Assembly (NCBI RefSeq): GCF_030272615.1
Contig: NC_081413.1
Coordinates: 446,316,538-446,380,537 of the forward strand
Direction of reading: 5' to 3'
DNA length: 64,000 nt
Source of the DNA: Cryptomeria japonica
Lineage: Eukaryota; Streptophyta; Pinopsida; Cupressales; Cupressaceae
Under the pieces are notes generated by a model that worked only from the letters and a program-made list of their open reading frames with translations, did no database searches and had not been told where the DNA came from. The translations under genes were made by a program, and so were the position numbers. Shown piece by piece: positions 1-10,832 of the stretch. Position 1 is the first letter of the stretch, and each line of letters opens with the position of its first letter.

Positions 1-436
1 TCAATATGGAGAGGTTTATTATGAGATGGGTCAATAAATGGGACATCTTTGGTGGTGAATATAAGATGGTGTTGGGTAGTGATATATAATTAAAGGCCTA
101 AAGTTGAGCAACATTGATTTTGTTAAGAACATAGGCTTCCAGGAGGACTTGTTTAAGGATCTCTTTATGTATGGACAAGGTATTGAGAAGTTTAAGGATG
201 AAGATCTATGTAGGTATCTTGTCAAGATGGGCAAGGATATTGTAATAGTTGATGGATGATGTGGAAGCTTGTGGAGGAGGAAGAAGAGCTCCTTGGATAG
301 TTACTCTTCCTTAACAAAATGTGACATTACAATCATTTTGGGGAGATGAAGTGGAAGGTGAAGCTCCTTAGATAATGATGTTGGATTGATTGGGTATGTT
401 GGATTGTTGAGGAGGAGGGGCTCCTTGAATGGTAAC
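1..436 (-). pseudogene. Element X: Gypsy gag-protease junction relic
   Basis: Minus-strand translation gives short blocks typical of the stretch between gag and the aspartic protease of plant Ty3/Gypsy elements, such as EILKQVLLEAYVLNKINVAQ (about 115-170) and a Pro/Gln-rich linker (about 360-440). Several in-frame stops (for example near 395 and 330) and frame changes show it is dead. It continues the gag tail at 437-925 and leaves the window on the left, so protease catalytic residues and pol are not visible. The family assignment rests on block order and resemblance only. Confidence 0.5.
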
Positions 437-925
437 CCTTGGTCAAAGAGATGCTAATGTGGGGTTAGTTTCTTTGATGGTAATGGTGTTAACATATGTA
501 TTAGCAGGTTCAATGCAACCTACCACTGAGTCCAATCCAATGATGTGATCGGTATTGTCATAATGAACCTCATGAGATGATGGGATTTTATCCTTACCAT
601 ATTTAGAGGAGTCTTGATACATTTTAATCTTGTCATTTAAAAAACCAAGCTTAGAAATCGCAACCTTAATGTCACCCTTGTCAATTAGGTCTTGGATATA
701 ATTCTTAAGTTTCATAAACTTTTGTGTATCATGACCCTAGACATGATGGTATTCACAATACTTGTTCTCATTGTACCATCTAGGTTCTAGTTGAGTAGCC
801 TCATATGAACGAGTCAGTGCGAAGACAATAGCACCAACCTTGAGAAGATTTTGGAAGATGACCTCTATGGGTTTGGTAAGTGGAGTGTATTCATATTGGG
901 ATTGATTATTGGGATGGGTAGAGAA
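437..925 (-). pseudogene. Element X: C-terminal gag with zinc-knuckle-like motif
   Basis: Read on the minus strand, the fragment runs from a YTPLTKPIEVIFQNLLKVGA block to CEYHHV-stop-GHDT and then KLKNYIQDLIDKGDI. This is the standard end of plant Tat/Ogre-like Gypsy gag: a C-x2-H-x3-GH type knuckle followed by LKxxIQDLID. The stop between V and G and the change of the usual second cysteine position show decay. The upstream part of the same gag lies beyond the B1 insertion, at 8434-9639. The base pairs gagaa at 921-925 are the left copy of the B1 target duplication. Confidence 0.75.
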
Positions 926-1720
926 TGTTAGGATTAATGACAGTCCCAAAGATACTGAGAGGGGGTGGTGAATCGGTATCTAACCAGTTAGAAGAATATT
1001 TAACCTTATTAAGAACTTTGCATCCCAAAATAGTGTACTGGTAAATAAGAATTAATACAGTAAATAGGAACAATAGACACAACATAGAAAACACACCATA
1101 ACACAAGATATTTAACAAGGGAACCCGATGTAGGATAAACCTCAGTGGGATTTGTGACCCACAATATTCACTCGTTGGCCAATGAATAAATATTACTTAC
1201 AATGAGGGGCTTGCACATGCAGGAAGGTTAACTGCCTAGAGCTCACTGCTTAATAAGAGTCACAATGACTACAAAAGTGGATTATGAAATCCAATACAAT
1301 GTAATTCTTCAAATAAACATCAACTATGCCAGCTTTAGTACTGGTTTAAGCTCATTCCATTATCAAAACCTTTATTGTCAACTATATCACCTTATACAAA
1401 ATTTCATACATCTATACATATATACATACTAGATGACCTATAAGATCTCATAGATATATATGAGTATTTTAAAATATGCCATGTCGGCTTTACAAAAGAT
1501 AATTACATTAAAATACAATAAACATAAGTTTATTCCCTATTGGCTAGGGAGTCGGAATGCATTGTTGCCACTACCAGTGAAGTGCCTATCGGTGTATGTA
1601 GATGTCTATTGCCAGTGTTGGTAATTGTCGGTGACTTACTAGATGAATGCCAGAAGGTTTCCAGATGGTTGTCATCAATGACAACATAAACTATTCTCAT
1701 AAGAGTATAGAATGCCAACA
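926..1720 (-). repeat. B1 3' LTR
   Basis: Starts TGTTAGGATT and ends AATGCCAACA on the plus strand. It aligns with 7629-8428 over its whole length with scattered substitutions and small indels. It includes the C-rich motif shared with other families here (about 955-975) and the GGAAACCC..GTGGGATTTGTG block (about 1120-1160). Confidence 0.93.
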
Positions 1721-1922
1721 ATCTCCCCCTTTGGCATTGATGGAAACACTCATGAGAAAAATCCAAAAACTGTTCCAAAACTGAAGTCCAAAAAGTTACC
1801 AAAAAGATGTGCTCCCCCTGAGCAAATGATCTCCTCAAAATAAGTATTTTTCTCTCTCTAATACTCCCCCTTTGACATCAATGACAAAGGTTGTCAAAAA
1901 TAGTCAAATGAGTGCAAATATT
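1721..1922 (-). promoter_or_regulatory. B1 polypurine tract and repeated purine tracts
   Basis: On the minus strand the sequence next to the 3' LTR is AATGCCAAAGGGGGAGAT, the priming site for plus-strand DNA. It lies between inverted repeats AATGCCAA and TTGGCATT, the latter being the start of the LTR. Two further purine tracts occur upstream: CAGGGGGAGCA near 1810-1825 and GATGTCAAAGGGGGAGTAT near 1862-1880. The rest of the stretch is non-coding 3' spacer after ORF2. Confidence 0.8.
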
Positions 1923-4900
1923 TCACCTCAAGGTTTGTAACCGGTTGGTTACAATTTGAAATATGTTTGCCAAAACCAAATTTAGACTCTGCATGAATCT
2001 TTTGTTGTCATTCAAGGTTGCCTCAGTCTGTTGGATCGTGCCAGTGAGATGATGCATGTGCTCTTCCTGTAAGGAAGTTAAGTAGCAGAAATAACTTCCT
2101 ACACTAACCTTGAGAGGAGGGTAATGCAAAACTTTTTCAGATCATTACAACAGTTATAGAAAATAGAAATAGATATAATAACATTCATACCACAACACAA
2201 TGATTTACGTGGGGAAAACCCTTTTGGGGAGAAAAACCCCACCCTCCAAAAGCAGCTCAATATTTTATTCAGGAATCAAAAACAGATTACAACATACTTG
2301 CAGAGCAAGCTCTTCGCAGGAGTACCATTAATCAGAGATTCAGAGGCAACTCAATAGCCATAAGACTCTTACACACAACCTCCATCTCACACACCTCATA
2401 AATAGGAGATACAATACAGGAAACCGTCAAACGGTATTACAAAACCATGGGCTAAAACCACCCAATAAGGTGTAGCCAACCTTATCTTCCTTTTAGATGC
2501 CCTATGACATGTTAAAGCACACATCAACACGTGTCGCTCCCTTTTTACAGCTCATTTATGTATTCGATACAAATTATTTTTCCTATTTCAAGAGTACAAA
2601 CTTCCGGAGGCCATAACTTGAGAACTGGGTGTCTGATTGACGAACCGTTTGAAGCGCCAAAAAGCTCGCGAAGTGCTCTATCACCTCGTAACCTGCTTCA
2701 CTGGTTACAGCCACTTTTCAGGGCATTTTGGAGCCTCTAAAGTCCCCAAAATTAAGTTTAAACATTTTATTGCACCCCTCCAAGATGAAAACTTTAATAT
2801 CTTCAAAACTAGCTGTGACCTTACGATGCAACTTTATCGGAATGCTTATCTAGCCAACCAGAAGCTTCAAGGAGAGTTTCGCACCATTTCGTTTTCAAAT
2901 GAAAACTTACTATAAATAGTAACCTCGCATAAATGCAAGGTTGAGACACCATTTTTCCCAACACTTCCGGTGATCACTCTCCTTGAAGTAATACCTTAGA
3001 GATTTCATTTCTCAAAGAGATAAGATTGTCCAACTTAGGACCAAGTTTATATTTAAGTTCTCTAGCATTAGACTTAATCCTTGCCTTTTCTTTCTCAAAT
3101 TTCTCCAATTTCTCCTCAAAACCTTCTATTTCCTCCTCAATAACTGATATGTGGTTGGATGAGCCAATTATGTTATCAGCTATGTCATCTATTTCTTTAT
3201 GTACTCTGTTGATTTCCTTTTCTATGTTCTCAGTTAGAAGATGGGGTTTACATGTTTCCCTGTAAAGCTCCTTGTATTCTAGAATTATAGAGTTCAGTGC
3301 TGGTAATAATGTATTCATGTGTTATGTGCACTTCTTTATTGTGTCTTCAAAGAATTTATCCTTCTCCTTTTCAACTTCTCTTTGAAGGTGTCCTCATTCA
3401 CCTTGTCAATGGTTATTACATTATCAATGATAAATTTTGATAGTGTGTCCAATTTTCCTATAGAATCCTTGATGTGATCAGTGTTACAATTTGGTGCAAC
3501 CAACTTCAGTATTGGTAAGGTGTCATGACTTGCCATGTAGGCTAATGCATTACAGTTTGTTATCTTCTTGATTGAATCTAGGAGTACCTCTATTACATTA
3601 GTAGGTCCGAGTTCACTTGATGAAGTGCCAGAGGTCTGACCAATTACCTTTATTACCTCTGTGCTTCCAACATTTGTAACAATTTTTCTTGTGTTTACCT
3701 CCGGTGGATTAGTCTGAGTTTGCATTTCAACCTATAAAGGTTTGTCTGATGGTTTGGGTGTCTCAGTGATTACCGGTTTCTCTACCTCAATATGTACCTC
3801 TTCCTCTATAGGTTTCTCTATTCCAGTATCTATACCTTCAGTATTCTTCCTAGTATCCAATGGTTGTTCTATTTGTAATGATTTCTCTGTTTGGGTTGGG
3901 ATCTCAACCTCAACAGTCTCTACCGGTTTCACAACAATGTTGATAGTGTTGTCACTGTCAACATTATCATCCTTAACCTCTATAGTATCCTTATCCATAA
4001 CAATATTCACTTCTTGAGTATCCACATTCATGGTAAAAAGTATTTTGGATTCAGGATTAGTGTCATCATGTGTGACACCTTCAGTGTTAGTAACCGATGG
4101 ATCATCAGTATGTACTAGTGTAGTATCTAAAGGTGGTGGCGGTATATTATTAGTAATCTTGATATTTTGAATTCCACCAATCTTTCCTTTGCCCTTATCA
4201 TTATCCTTATGATATACTTTAAATGTTTTCTTTGTTCAGTTCAATTCCTCTTGTTTTTCATTTTCTAGAAAAAATATATCCCATTTATCAACAGTCTCCT
4301 CTGCAATCTCATTTACTCTACCTACCATCAAACTTACTTGCTAGTGACCACTAGCAAAAATGGATCTATTAGCCTCACAAATCATATCATCAATTTCCTC
4401 TTTTGAGTTAACCAGATGTACAACTTTTAGTTTCTTATCCAATTCCATCAGTGCAATCCTCTTTGTATCTAACCTTCTATATAGTTCATTAGGTAAATCA
4501 TCCACAACCTCAATTAAAACTTTCTTGTATATATCCAGATGTAAAATTATACTATTCTCAATGCCTTCCTTGTCAGATTCATTAAATGTATTGTACAATT
4601 TACTCACATTAGCCAAATTTCCATCATCAGTTATTTTATTTAACAAATTATCTAATGAGGGTATGACCGGTTTCTATTTCTTCTTGGGAGTTAGTTTCTT
4701 AGCTAGTTCCCTTACTGCCTCTTGTTTCTTCCCCAAGGTCCTTGTTCTTTTGGGTGAACGAGAGGGTACCGATGAAGGTTTTCTCTTCCTCTCAACTCTT
4801 TTGAATTATGTTGGTATCTCATTGTCAGAAGATGTGCCAACCAGTGAAATGTGTACCTCTAGTTGTAGTCCTTCCAGCTCATTAGCCGTTATCCTGGTAA

Positions 4901-6142
4901 AATTCATAACATTTTCTTTGATTTCCTATACTTTCTTTGAAGAATCCCTAATGCACTTTTATCTTTTCTTTCTTTGCTTCATTGTTTTTACACCACTCTC
5001 AACAGTTTCAACACTACCAAAAACTTGTTATGTTGGTTCTCTTGGTGCATCTAACAAAGCTTTTGCATAAGTCTCAATAATGTTGAGATCTACCTCATAA
5101 CCCATTTCAGTTACCAATACATTCCTAGGGAGTACAACTTCCATCAATGTCTCATCCTTCTTGATAACAAAACATATTTCTTTGTCATATTTGTCCACTA
5201 CACTCTGTGGTAGTCTTTCTCTAGTTTTCATTTTAGCTTGAAAAACTTTAAAGTATTCAATTATGTTGTTGTCCTTTGTAGTTCCAATGCTGATAAAATA
5301 ATTTTTTTCCTACCGGTATGTCATATCCAAAGTCTTTTGGTCCTGTACTAGGGATTTCCTTGGTGAAATACAACATTAAGCATACTAAAAGGTTACCAAA
5401 GCTAAATGTCCCTTTCTTATCTCCTTTAATCTTTTTAAAATTATCAATGAGCTCATCTTTCAACCATTCACACACATCTATCATTGCATTGTTCTTAACC
5501 ATTTCATAAGCACTATTAATGCAAAGACTAGAAACTAAATTAAGCCTATTTGCATGTGTAGTCTTGTAACCTAGTACCATACTTATGAATCTCACATTGA
5601 TGTCTTTGATATCATTCACTCTTAGTGATCTACTATGTGATGTTGCTCTAGTTAAGGTCATTACTTTTCTATTAGGAACTTTCTTTGTTTTGTCAGGTCT
5701 GCTGCTGATTGAAGGTAAACCAGATACTTCCCTAATTGCTTGCCGGGTTATTTTGCAAACAAAATCCAACCATAGAAACTCTCCATGTGCTCTACTTAGG
5801 AAAATTCTCACTACTTCTTCCGAAAATTCAGGGATATTCAATATTTCAACAGAACCTAAAGTCTCCACAATCTTTTGTTCAGGTTTAACAATGCCATTTT
5901 CATCACAAATTACCATTCTAAACATTTTCAACAATTCCTCAAAACCTAATTCTTCAATGTTACAATGTATATATATCCTAGGGTCTTCAGCAAATGCTAG
6001 CTTTATGAATTTTTGAAAATGCCCCTGTGGAATCATCTTGCTTAGCTACTTTGGGAATTATTTTAAGCACGAGCCTAGGGAATTTTACGTTTTCAACAAT
6101 AGTAGGGTTCGTAATAAACTCAGGAGTAGAAGAAGAAGCCAT
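1923..6142 (-). pseudogene. B1 ORF2: large pol-less protein (degenerate)
   Basis: Start ATG is at 6142 (MASSSTPEF...) and the conserved terminal stop at 1923-1925 (..LQTLR-stop), matched by B2. Without the inserted solo LTR the frame is about 1,105 codons. In order: N-terminal domain (5257-6140) with HGEFLWLDFVCKIT, a KTKKVPNRKVMTLTRATS stretch, LRVNDIKDINVRF, LGYKTTHANRLN and DVCEWLKDELIDN; then ERLPQSVVDKY (about 5230); a basic KRVERKRK..SPKRTRTLGKK patch (about 4740-4800); a helical block with DLPNELYRRLD (4341-4646); an acidic Glu/Val/Thr stretch (3732-4031); and a coiled-coil-like C-terminus (2974-3725). It is broken by frameshifts (near 6036, 5240, 4330) and stops. No enzyme motif is visible and I do not recognise the family; function unknown. 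Homologues are in B2 and G. Confidence 0.8.
2068..2963 (-). mobile_element. S1: solo LTR inside B1
   Basis: The 896-bp block starts TGTAAGGAAG and ends TTCCCAACA, flanked by cttcc at 2063-2067 and 2964-2968. B2 reads through the same site without it, so the insertion is directly visible by comparison. It carries the two motifs seen in the other LTRs here (TTGAGAGGAGGG near 2110; ACGTGGGGAAAACCC..GGGGAGAAAAACCCC near 2208-2240), so it comes from the same broad LTR group, in minus orientation. Short plus-strand ORFs at 2531-2915 lie inside this LTR and are not supported as genes. Confidence 0.9.
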
Positions 6143-6519
6143 TGAAAAATACCTTTAGCTGTCTGAAAATATTTGAATGCTTGAAGGAAATCACTTCACA
6201 CCTTTTCTTTGAATGCCTTTTCTCTTTTTTGTGCTCTCTGCTAATTTGAATGCTTAGTGAATAAAAAATGAGGGAAATCCAATGATTTATAATGACTTTC
6301 CTCTCACCAACCACATTAAATTCTCACCGGTTAAGTGAAAACTTAACAGATTTGCCAGTAAATAAGACATCTATCTTCTCACCATCGACCGAGGGTAATC
6401 TGCATAATATTCAATTTTCTGCAATACCCCCAAAGGGTTACTTCTCAGTTGGATGAAGATTTTCCTACCAGTGGAAGGTTACTCTATTCTAGCAATCATG
6501 AAATAGTCTCATCAACATT
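6143..6519 (-). other. B1 spacer between ORF1 and ORF2
   Basis: About 380 bp with no conserved frame. B2 has a spacer of almost the same length at 47250-47622, and the two align as nucleotide sequence. ORF2 is therefore either translated from its own mRNA or reached by re-initiation. I see no obvious promoter motif. Confidence 0.6.
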
Positions 6520-7557
6520 CTAATCTATCTTCCTAATCCATTGTTTTGAAAATTCTTGCTTTACCTCATCTACCTTTTCTTTGCCTTTCAAACTGGATCA
6601 TTTATTATTTGCCAGTGAAGTCTTACTTCTACATAATTTTGCAATATGTCCAATCTTGTTACAAGCATAACAAGTTGCATTATTCCTCTAAATAGATTTT
6701 CCATATCCTATGCCGGTTTGTGTTCTGCATTGATTAGATAAGTGTCCATATATTCCACAAACATAACATTTCACATTCATTCTGCAGTTTTCTAAATTAT
6801 GACCAACTTTGTTGCATTTGGAACATTGATTGGTGGGTGCATTAATATTCTAATTGTTTCTAGATCTACAACAATTTTCTTTATGACCATACTTGTTACA
6901 GTTAAAGCATTTCCCATTAAATTTATAAGCACTAGGTTGTCTTACAGATTTACTATGATCATGATTGTTTGCAGTACCAAAACATTCTCCAACTTCAAAT
7001 CCAAGTCCATTAGTATCTCCATTTGGTTTCTGACTTTTCAGCATATCATCAATTTCCTTTGAAATTTTCATGAATTTCTCTTTGTGTTGATTTGCAGTAG
7101 CCAACTCATTTTCCAGAATTCCCCTTTGTCTCATAAGCTTAGTTTTATCATGTTACATGTGAATCAGATCTATCTTCAACATATCATTTTCATGACTAAG
7201 TCTTAGATTTTCATTTCCAGCATCATTGAGTCTCCTAGTCAAGTCTTCTTCATTCTTCTTCCTATCTTCAATGTCTTTACAAAACCTCATAGTCATATCT
7301 TTCATTTCATTCTTCATGTTACTGTTTTCTTATCTCAACTTGTTTGCAAGTTCTCTAAGAGTTTCCTTTTCATCATCATCTTTCTACATCTTCTCATGAA
7401 GTTCTTTTCTTTTATTTTGAGCTATAGTAAGATTCTCTTGAAGTCCTTGAATGAATTCCTATGCAGTCCTCAGATCATCTTCAAGTCTGATAATCTTCAA
7501 CTTTTCTACATCATAATCTACAAGAGCTCCTTCCAATCATTTTCTTAACTTCTCCAT
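6520..7557 (-). pseudogene. B1 ORF1: coiled-coil protein with four CCHC knuckles
   Basis: Start at 7557 (MEKLRK..) and stop at 6520-6522; the length, 1,038 nt, equals that of B2 ORF1 exactly. The N-terminal two thirds is a charged heptad-like coiled coil (for example ENEDLTRRL-like repeats around 7200-7400). Four zinc knuckles follow: CFNCNKYGHKENCC (about 6866-6910), CSKCNKVGHNLENC (about 6790-6835), CYVCGIYGHLSNQC (about 6730-6775) and CYACNKIGHIAKLC (about 6630-6675). This looks like a nucleic-acid-binding gag-like protein, but I see no capsid domain. At least six in-frame stops break it, several explicable as CAA, CAG or TGG changed by C-to-T decay. Confidence 0.82.
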
Positions 7558-7615
7558 CTATATCGGTGTTATAATCTTCCTCAAGTTGTTAGGCTTTTGA
7601 AAATAGAGGACCAAA

Positions 7616-7628
7616 CTCTAATACCAAT
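7616..7628 (-). promoter_or_regulatory. B1 primer-binding site, initiator Met tRNA type
   Basis: Directly inside the 5' LTR the minus strand reads ATTGGTATTAGAG, one base off the plant initiator-Met PBS core TGGTATCAGAG. B2 retains the consensus at the same place. Confidence 0.85.
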
Positions 7629-8428
7629 TGTTAGGATTAATGACAGTCCCAAAGATACTGAGAGGGGAGGAGGGAGTGAATCAATATCTAACTAGTTAGC
7701 AGAATATTTAACCTTATTAAGAACTTTGCATCCCAAAATAGTGTACCAGTAAATAAGAATTAACACAGTAAATGGGAACAATAGAGATAACATAGAAAAC
7801 ACACCATAGCACAATATATTTAACAAGGAAACTCGGTGTGGGAAAAACATCAGTGGGATTTGTGACCCAAAATATTCACTCACTGGCCAATGAATAAATA
7901 TTACTTACAATGAGGGACCTGCACATGCAGGAAGGCCAATTGCGTAGAGCTCATTGCTCAATAAGAGTCACACTGACTACAAAAGTGGATTATGAAATCC
8001 AATACAATGTACTGCTTCAAATCAACATCAACTATGCCGAGTTCAGTACCGATTTAAGCTCATTCCATTACCAAAACCTTTGTTGTCAACTATATCACCT
8101 TATACAAAATTTTCATACATCGATACATATATACATACTAAATGACCTATAGGAGCTCATAGATATATATGAGTCTTTTACAATATGCCATGTTAGCTTT
8201 ACAAAAGATAATTACATTAAAATATAAAAACAAAAGTTTATTCCTTGTCGGTTGGGGAGCCGGAATGCATTGTTGCCATTGTTGGTGAAGTTCCTACCAG
8301 TGTATGTAGATGTCTACTGCCGGTGTCGGTAACTTTCGGTGGCTTACTAGATGAATGCCAGAAGGTTACCCGATGGTTTCCATCAATGAAAAAATCAACT
8401 ACTCTCATAAGAGTGTAGAATGCCAATA
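7629..8428 (-). repeat. B1 5' LTR
   Basis: Starts TGTTAGGATTAATGACAG and ends AATGCCAATA on the plus strand (terminal C decayed to T). Pairs with 926-1720. The target duplication gagaa follows at 8429-8433. Confidence 0.93.
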
Positions 8429-9639
8429 GAGAACCCAAGAATGGAGATGTTGTTGTGAGGTTTACATTGGTTTTATTATTGGTGGTGGTTGTACGATTGG
8501 TCAGGATAGTCATAGTTTGGACATGCTTAGCATGAGTGACTCCTCCATTGATAACATTCTTATTCTTGGACCAAAACCTAGGTTTTCCATTTGAAAAGGA
8601 AGACCCTTGGGAGTCTTTCGGATAGGGCTTTAGGAAACATTGCTCTAGGAGGACTCCTTTTAAAGCTAGGCTCTTTTTAGTGACTTTCTTAAAGGTTTCA
8701 AGATAGTCATATCTTTGAGGGTGAGACATCTGAGAAATGAGATTGTATTTAAATAACTCAATCTAGTTAGATTTAGGTATATCCCATGGGAACTTCCTAA
8801 TAAGATATCTCCATCTTTGCAAAAAGTTGGCAAAAGTCGCTCTACTCATTTTCTTTGTGTTTCATAGGTCTATCATAAAGGTGGCATTCTCAATGTTGTA
8901 TTCATAATAGGACACAAACTTATCTACCAAAACATGAATGACTTGATCAAACCATGAGGCAAGGCTAAGAACTAAGTGAGGGAAGATCCACTAAGACTCT
9001 TAAGAAAGAGTCATCAGAAGTAGACATCACTATAGGAGACTTATGATAGGATATGTAGAATTTACACACATGTTCTTTAGGGTCCCCTTTGCCTTTGTAT
9101 TTTTAGAATTTAGGTATTTCAAAAATAGGGGATATGGATCCACTGAGATGGAGGGGTCATAAGAACATGGATAGATTTCTTCAAAAGTGTATGATTTATT
9201 ACAATTTATATCTTTAATGTTCTTAATAAGATTCTTCATGTCCTAAATTTCCCTTATAAGGTTGGGTGACTAATTTTGAACAATAGGTATGTGTAGACTT
9301 GAGTTGGACCTTAGGATATGTGTAGACATAATCAGTATACCACCACCAATATATTGATAGGAGGAAATAGTGGTTGATAGGTGACTAAGGGACACAATGT
9401 GATAATGGAATTGATGGGTGGTAAGATAGCATTGATATAGATGGCAGAATTGTGATGAGGTGCAAAGGACCTGGTAGGTTGAGAAATGGGGGGATTGGAG
9501 GTGCTAGAAGGTGCAGAAGTTGTAGGTGTCAAGGTTGCAGGTGGTGGATGAATAAAGGTATGATGAAGAGGTTGGTTAGCAAGGTAACCTTTCGTAGGAG
9601 TATCAAGGATGGATCACTCAAATTCAATGAGAAAATGTG
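8429..9639 (-). pseudogene. Element X: middle gag
   Basis: Minus-strand fragments belong to one Gypsy gag. A Pro/Ser/Thr-rich N-terminal part lies at 9332-9600, a KSYTFEEIYPCSYDPSISVD block near 9130-9190 comes before the capsid-like region, and a C-terminal SHPQRYDYLETFKKVTKKSL block leads to a basic linker (8440-8729). The capsid-like centre (about 8730-9030) reads only in broken frames. The downstream part of the gene is at 1-925 across B1, and the upstream part at 16649-16858 across G. The pieces become collinear when both insertions are left out. Confidence 0.72.
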
Positions 9640-10598
9640 TGTTCGAATTAGGGATCACTACAAGGGGGGCAAATCAGTGATCTACTGGTTTGAAAATTTT
9701 CTGACTTAGCTTTAAACCACCAAAAGCATAAACATAAAACTAAAATGCAAGAACATAAAACAAACAACCACAAAATCATAACACTGGAATTTTTACGTGG
9801 AAACCCAAATGGGAAAAACCAAGGTGGTATTGGAACTCACAATATTATCCCACTATGGCCAGTAGCAAAACAATATTACAATATGGGAAATGCAAAAGCA
9901 TTCAAGCAAACTGCCTAGAGCTCACTGCTCAAATACAATAAGGGCTACAACCCAGGAAGGCTCACTCCCTTAAAAATCAATTACAATGATGAATTATAGA
10001 AAATGAACTCCAAAATAGCATCTACAATGCTTGGATGAGTTTTGGTTAAGTGCCAAATATATTGACTATCTCTCTTCTATTGTTCTCCTTTGTTTTGCCC
10101 TGCTCTCTGTCTCAGTCAGCAACTAGATCAAGAATGTGCATGTGAAAATATGCTCCAAAGGATTCTTGATCACTACTCGCTAGCATATAATCATACCATA
10201 CACCAAAAATATCATCTACACTGGACTTATATATCAGAAATCATAAAATAGATAATTTATCAAGTCAACCTACTGATGTAACATACAGTCACATGTCGGC
10301 TTGACTGGATCACCAAAGATAAATGTGGATCACCAAAACAATGATAAAATGATGTCTCTATGTTGGCTCAATCATCCCATACATGATTCATAACACCATA
10401 ATTACCGAAAATCTTACAGACCAAAACTACTATGTTCAACCTAAGATATTGGTTAACTAGCTACCAGCTGATGTCTTCTTTAGAAAAATCAAGATCTATG
10501 ATTACCGAATGGAAATGTCATGAAGAGTTTCCATCAATGACAACCCTATACCAATAATCAACCATCAAAAGCCACTAGATGAGTGTCAATTGCCAACA
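9640..10598 (-). repeat. G 3' LTR
   Basis: Starts TGTTCGAATTAGGG and ends ATTGCCAACA. It aligns with 15691-16648, with many point differences. It contains the shared motifs (AAGGGGGGCAAATCAGTG near 9661-9680 and TGGAAACCCAAATGGGAAA near 9798-9820). Confidence 0.9.
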
Positions 10599-10832
10599 AT
10601 ATCCCCCTTTGGCATTTATGGCAACACTTGTAAAAAAAATGGCTTAGAAGTGTTGAAAACTTGTACACCAAATCAAAAGAATTTCTAAGGATCCCCCTTA
10701 GACAAAGAATTCTAAAACCTATAACTACACTCTTTTCCTATACATTTTTCACCTTTATTCTCCCCCTTTTATAGAAATACCAAAGATGGGGTGTTGTCCA
10801 GAACTTATATACAAAGATATTTGTGAGGAACT
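10599..10832 (-). promoter_or_regulatory. G polypurine tract and purine-rich spacer
   Basis: Next to the 3' LTR the minus strand reads AATGCCAAAGGGGGATAT, then TGTTGGCA, the LTR start. Further tracts CTAAGGGGGATC (about 10686-10700) and AAAAGGGGGAGAAT (about 10757-10772) lie between it and the end of ORF2. The rest is non-coding. Confidence 0.75.

Larger units (their letters stand above)
926..8428 (-). mobile_element. B1: pol-less two-ORF LTR element
   Basis: Complete LTR element on the minus strand. Two related LTRs (926-1720 and 7629-8428) have TG..CA ends (the right copy ends TA) and are flanked by an exact 5-bp duplication, gagaa, at 921-925 and 8429-8433. A Met-type primer site lies inside the right LTR and a polypurine tract inside the left one, which fixes the orientation. 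The interior holds two degenerate ORFs and no protease, integrase, RT or RNase H. A solo LTR (2068-2963) sits in the end of ORF2. The element interrupts the gag of X. Its sister B2 lies at 42532-49539. Confidence 0.93.

Noticed and set aside
2531-2915. Two overlapping plus-strand ORFs between B1 segments
   Set aside because: Both lie inside solo LTR S1 and have no protein-like conservation.
4360-5070. 236-codon plus-strand ORF
   Set aside because: It lies antisense to B1 ORF2 and is rich in Ser/Phe/Leu, as expected for the complement of a Lys/Glu-rich frame; the minus strand carries the conserved homology.
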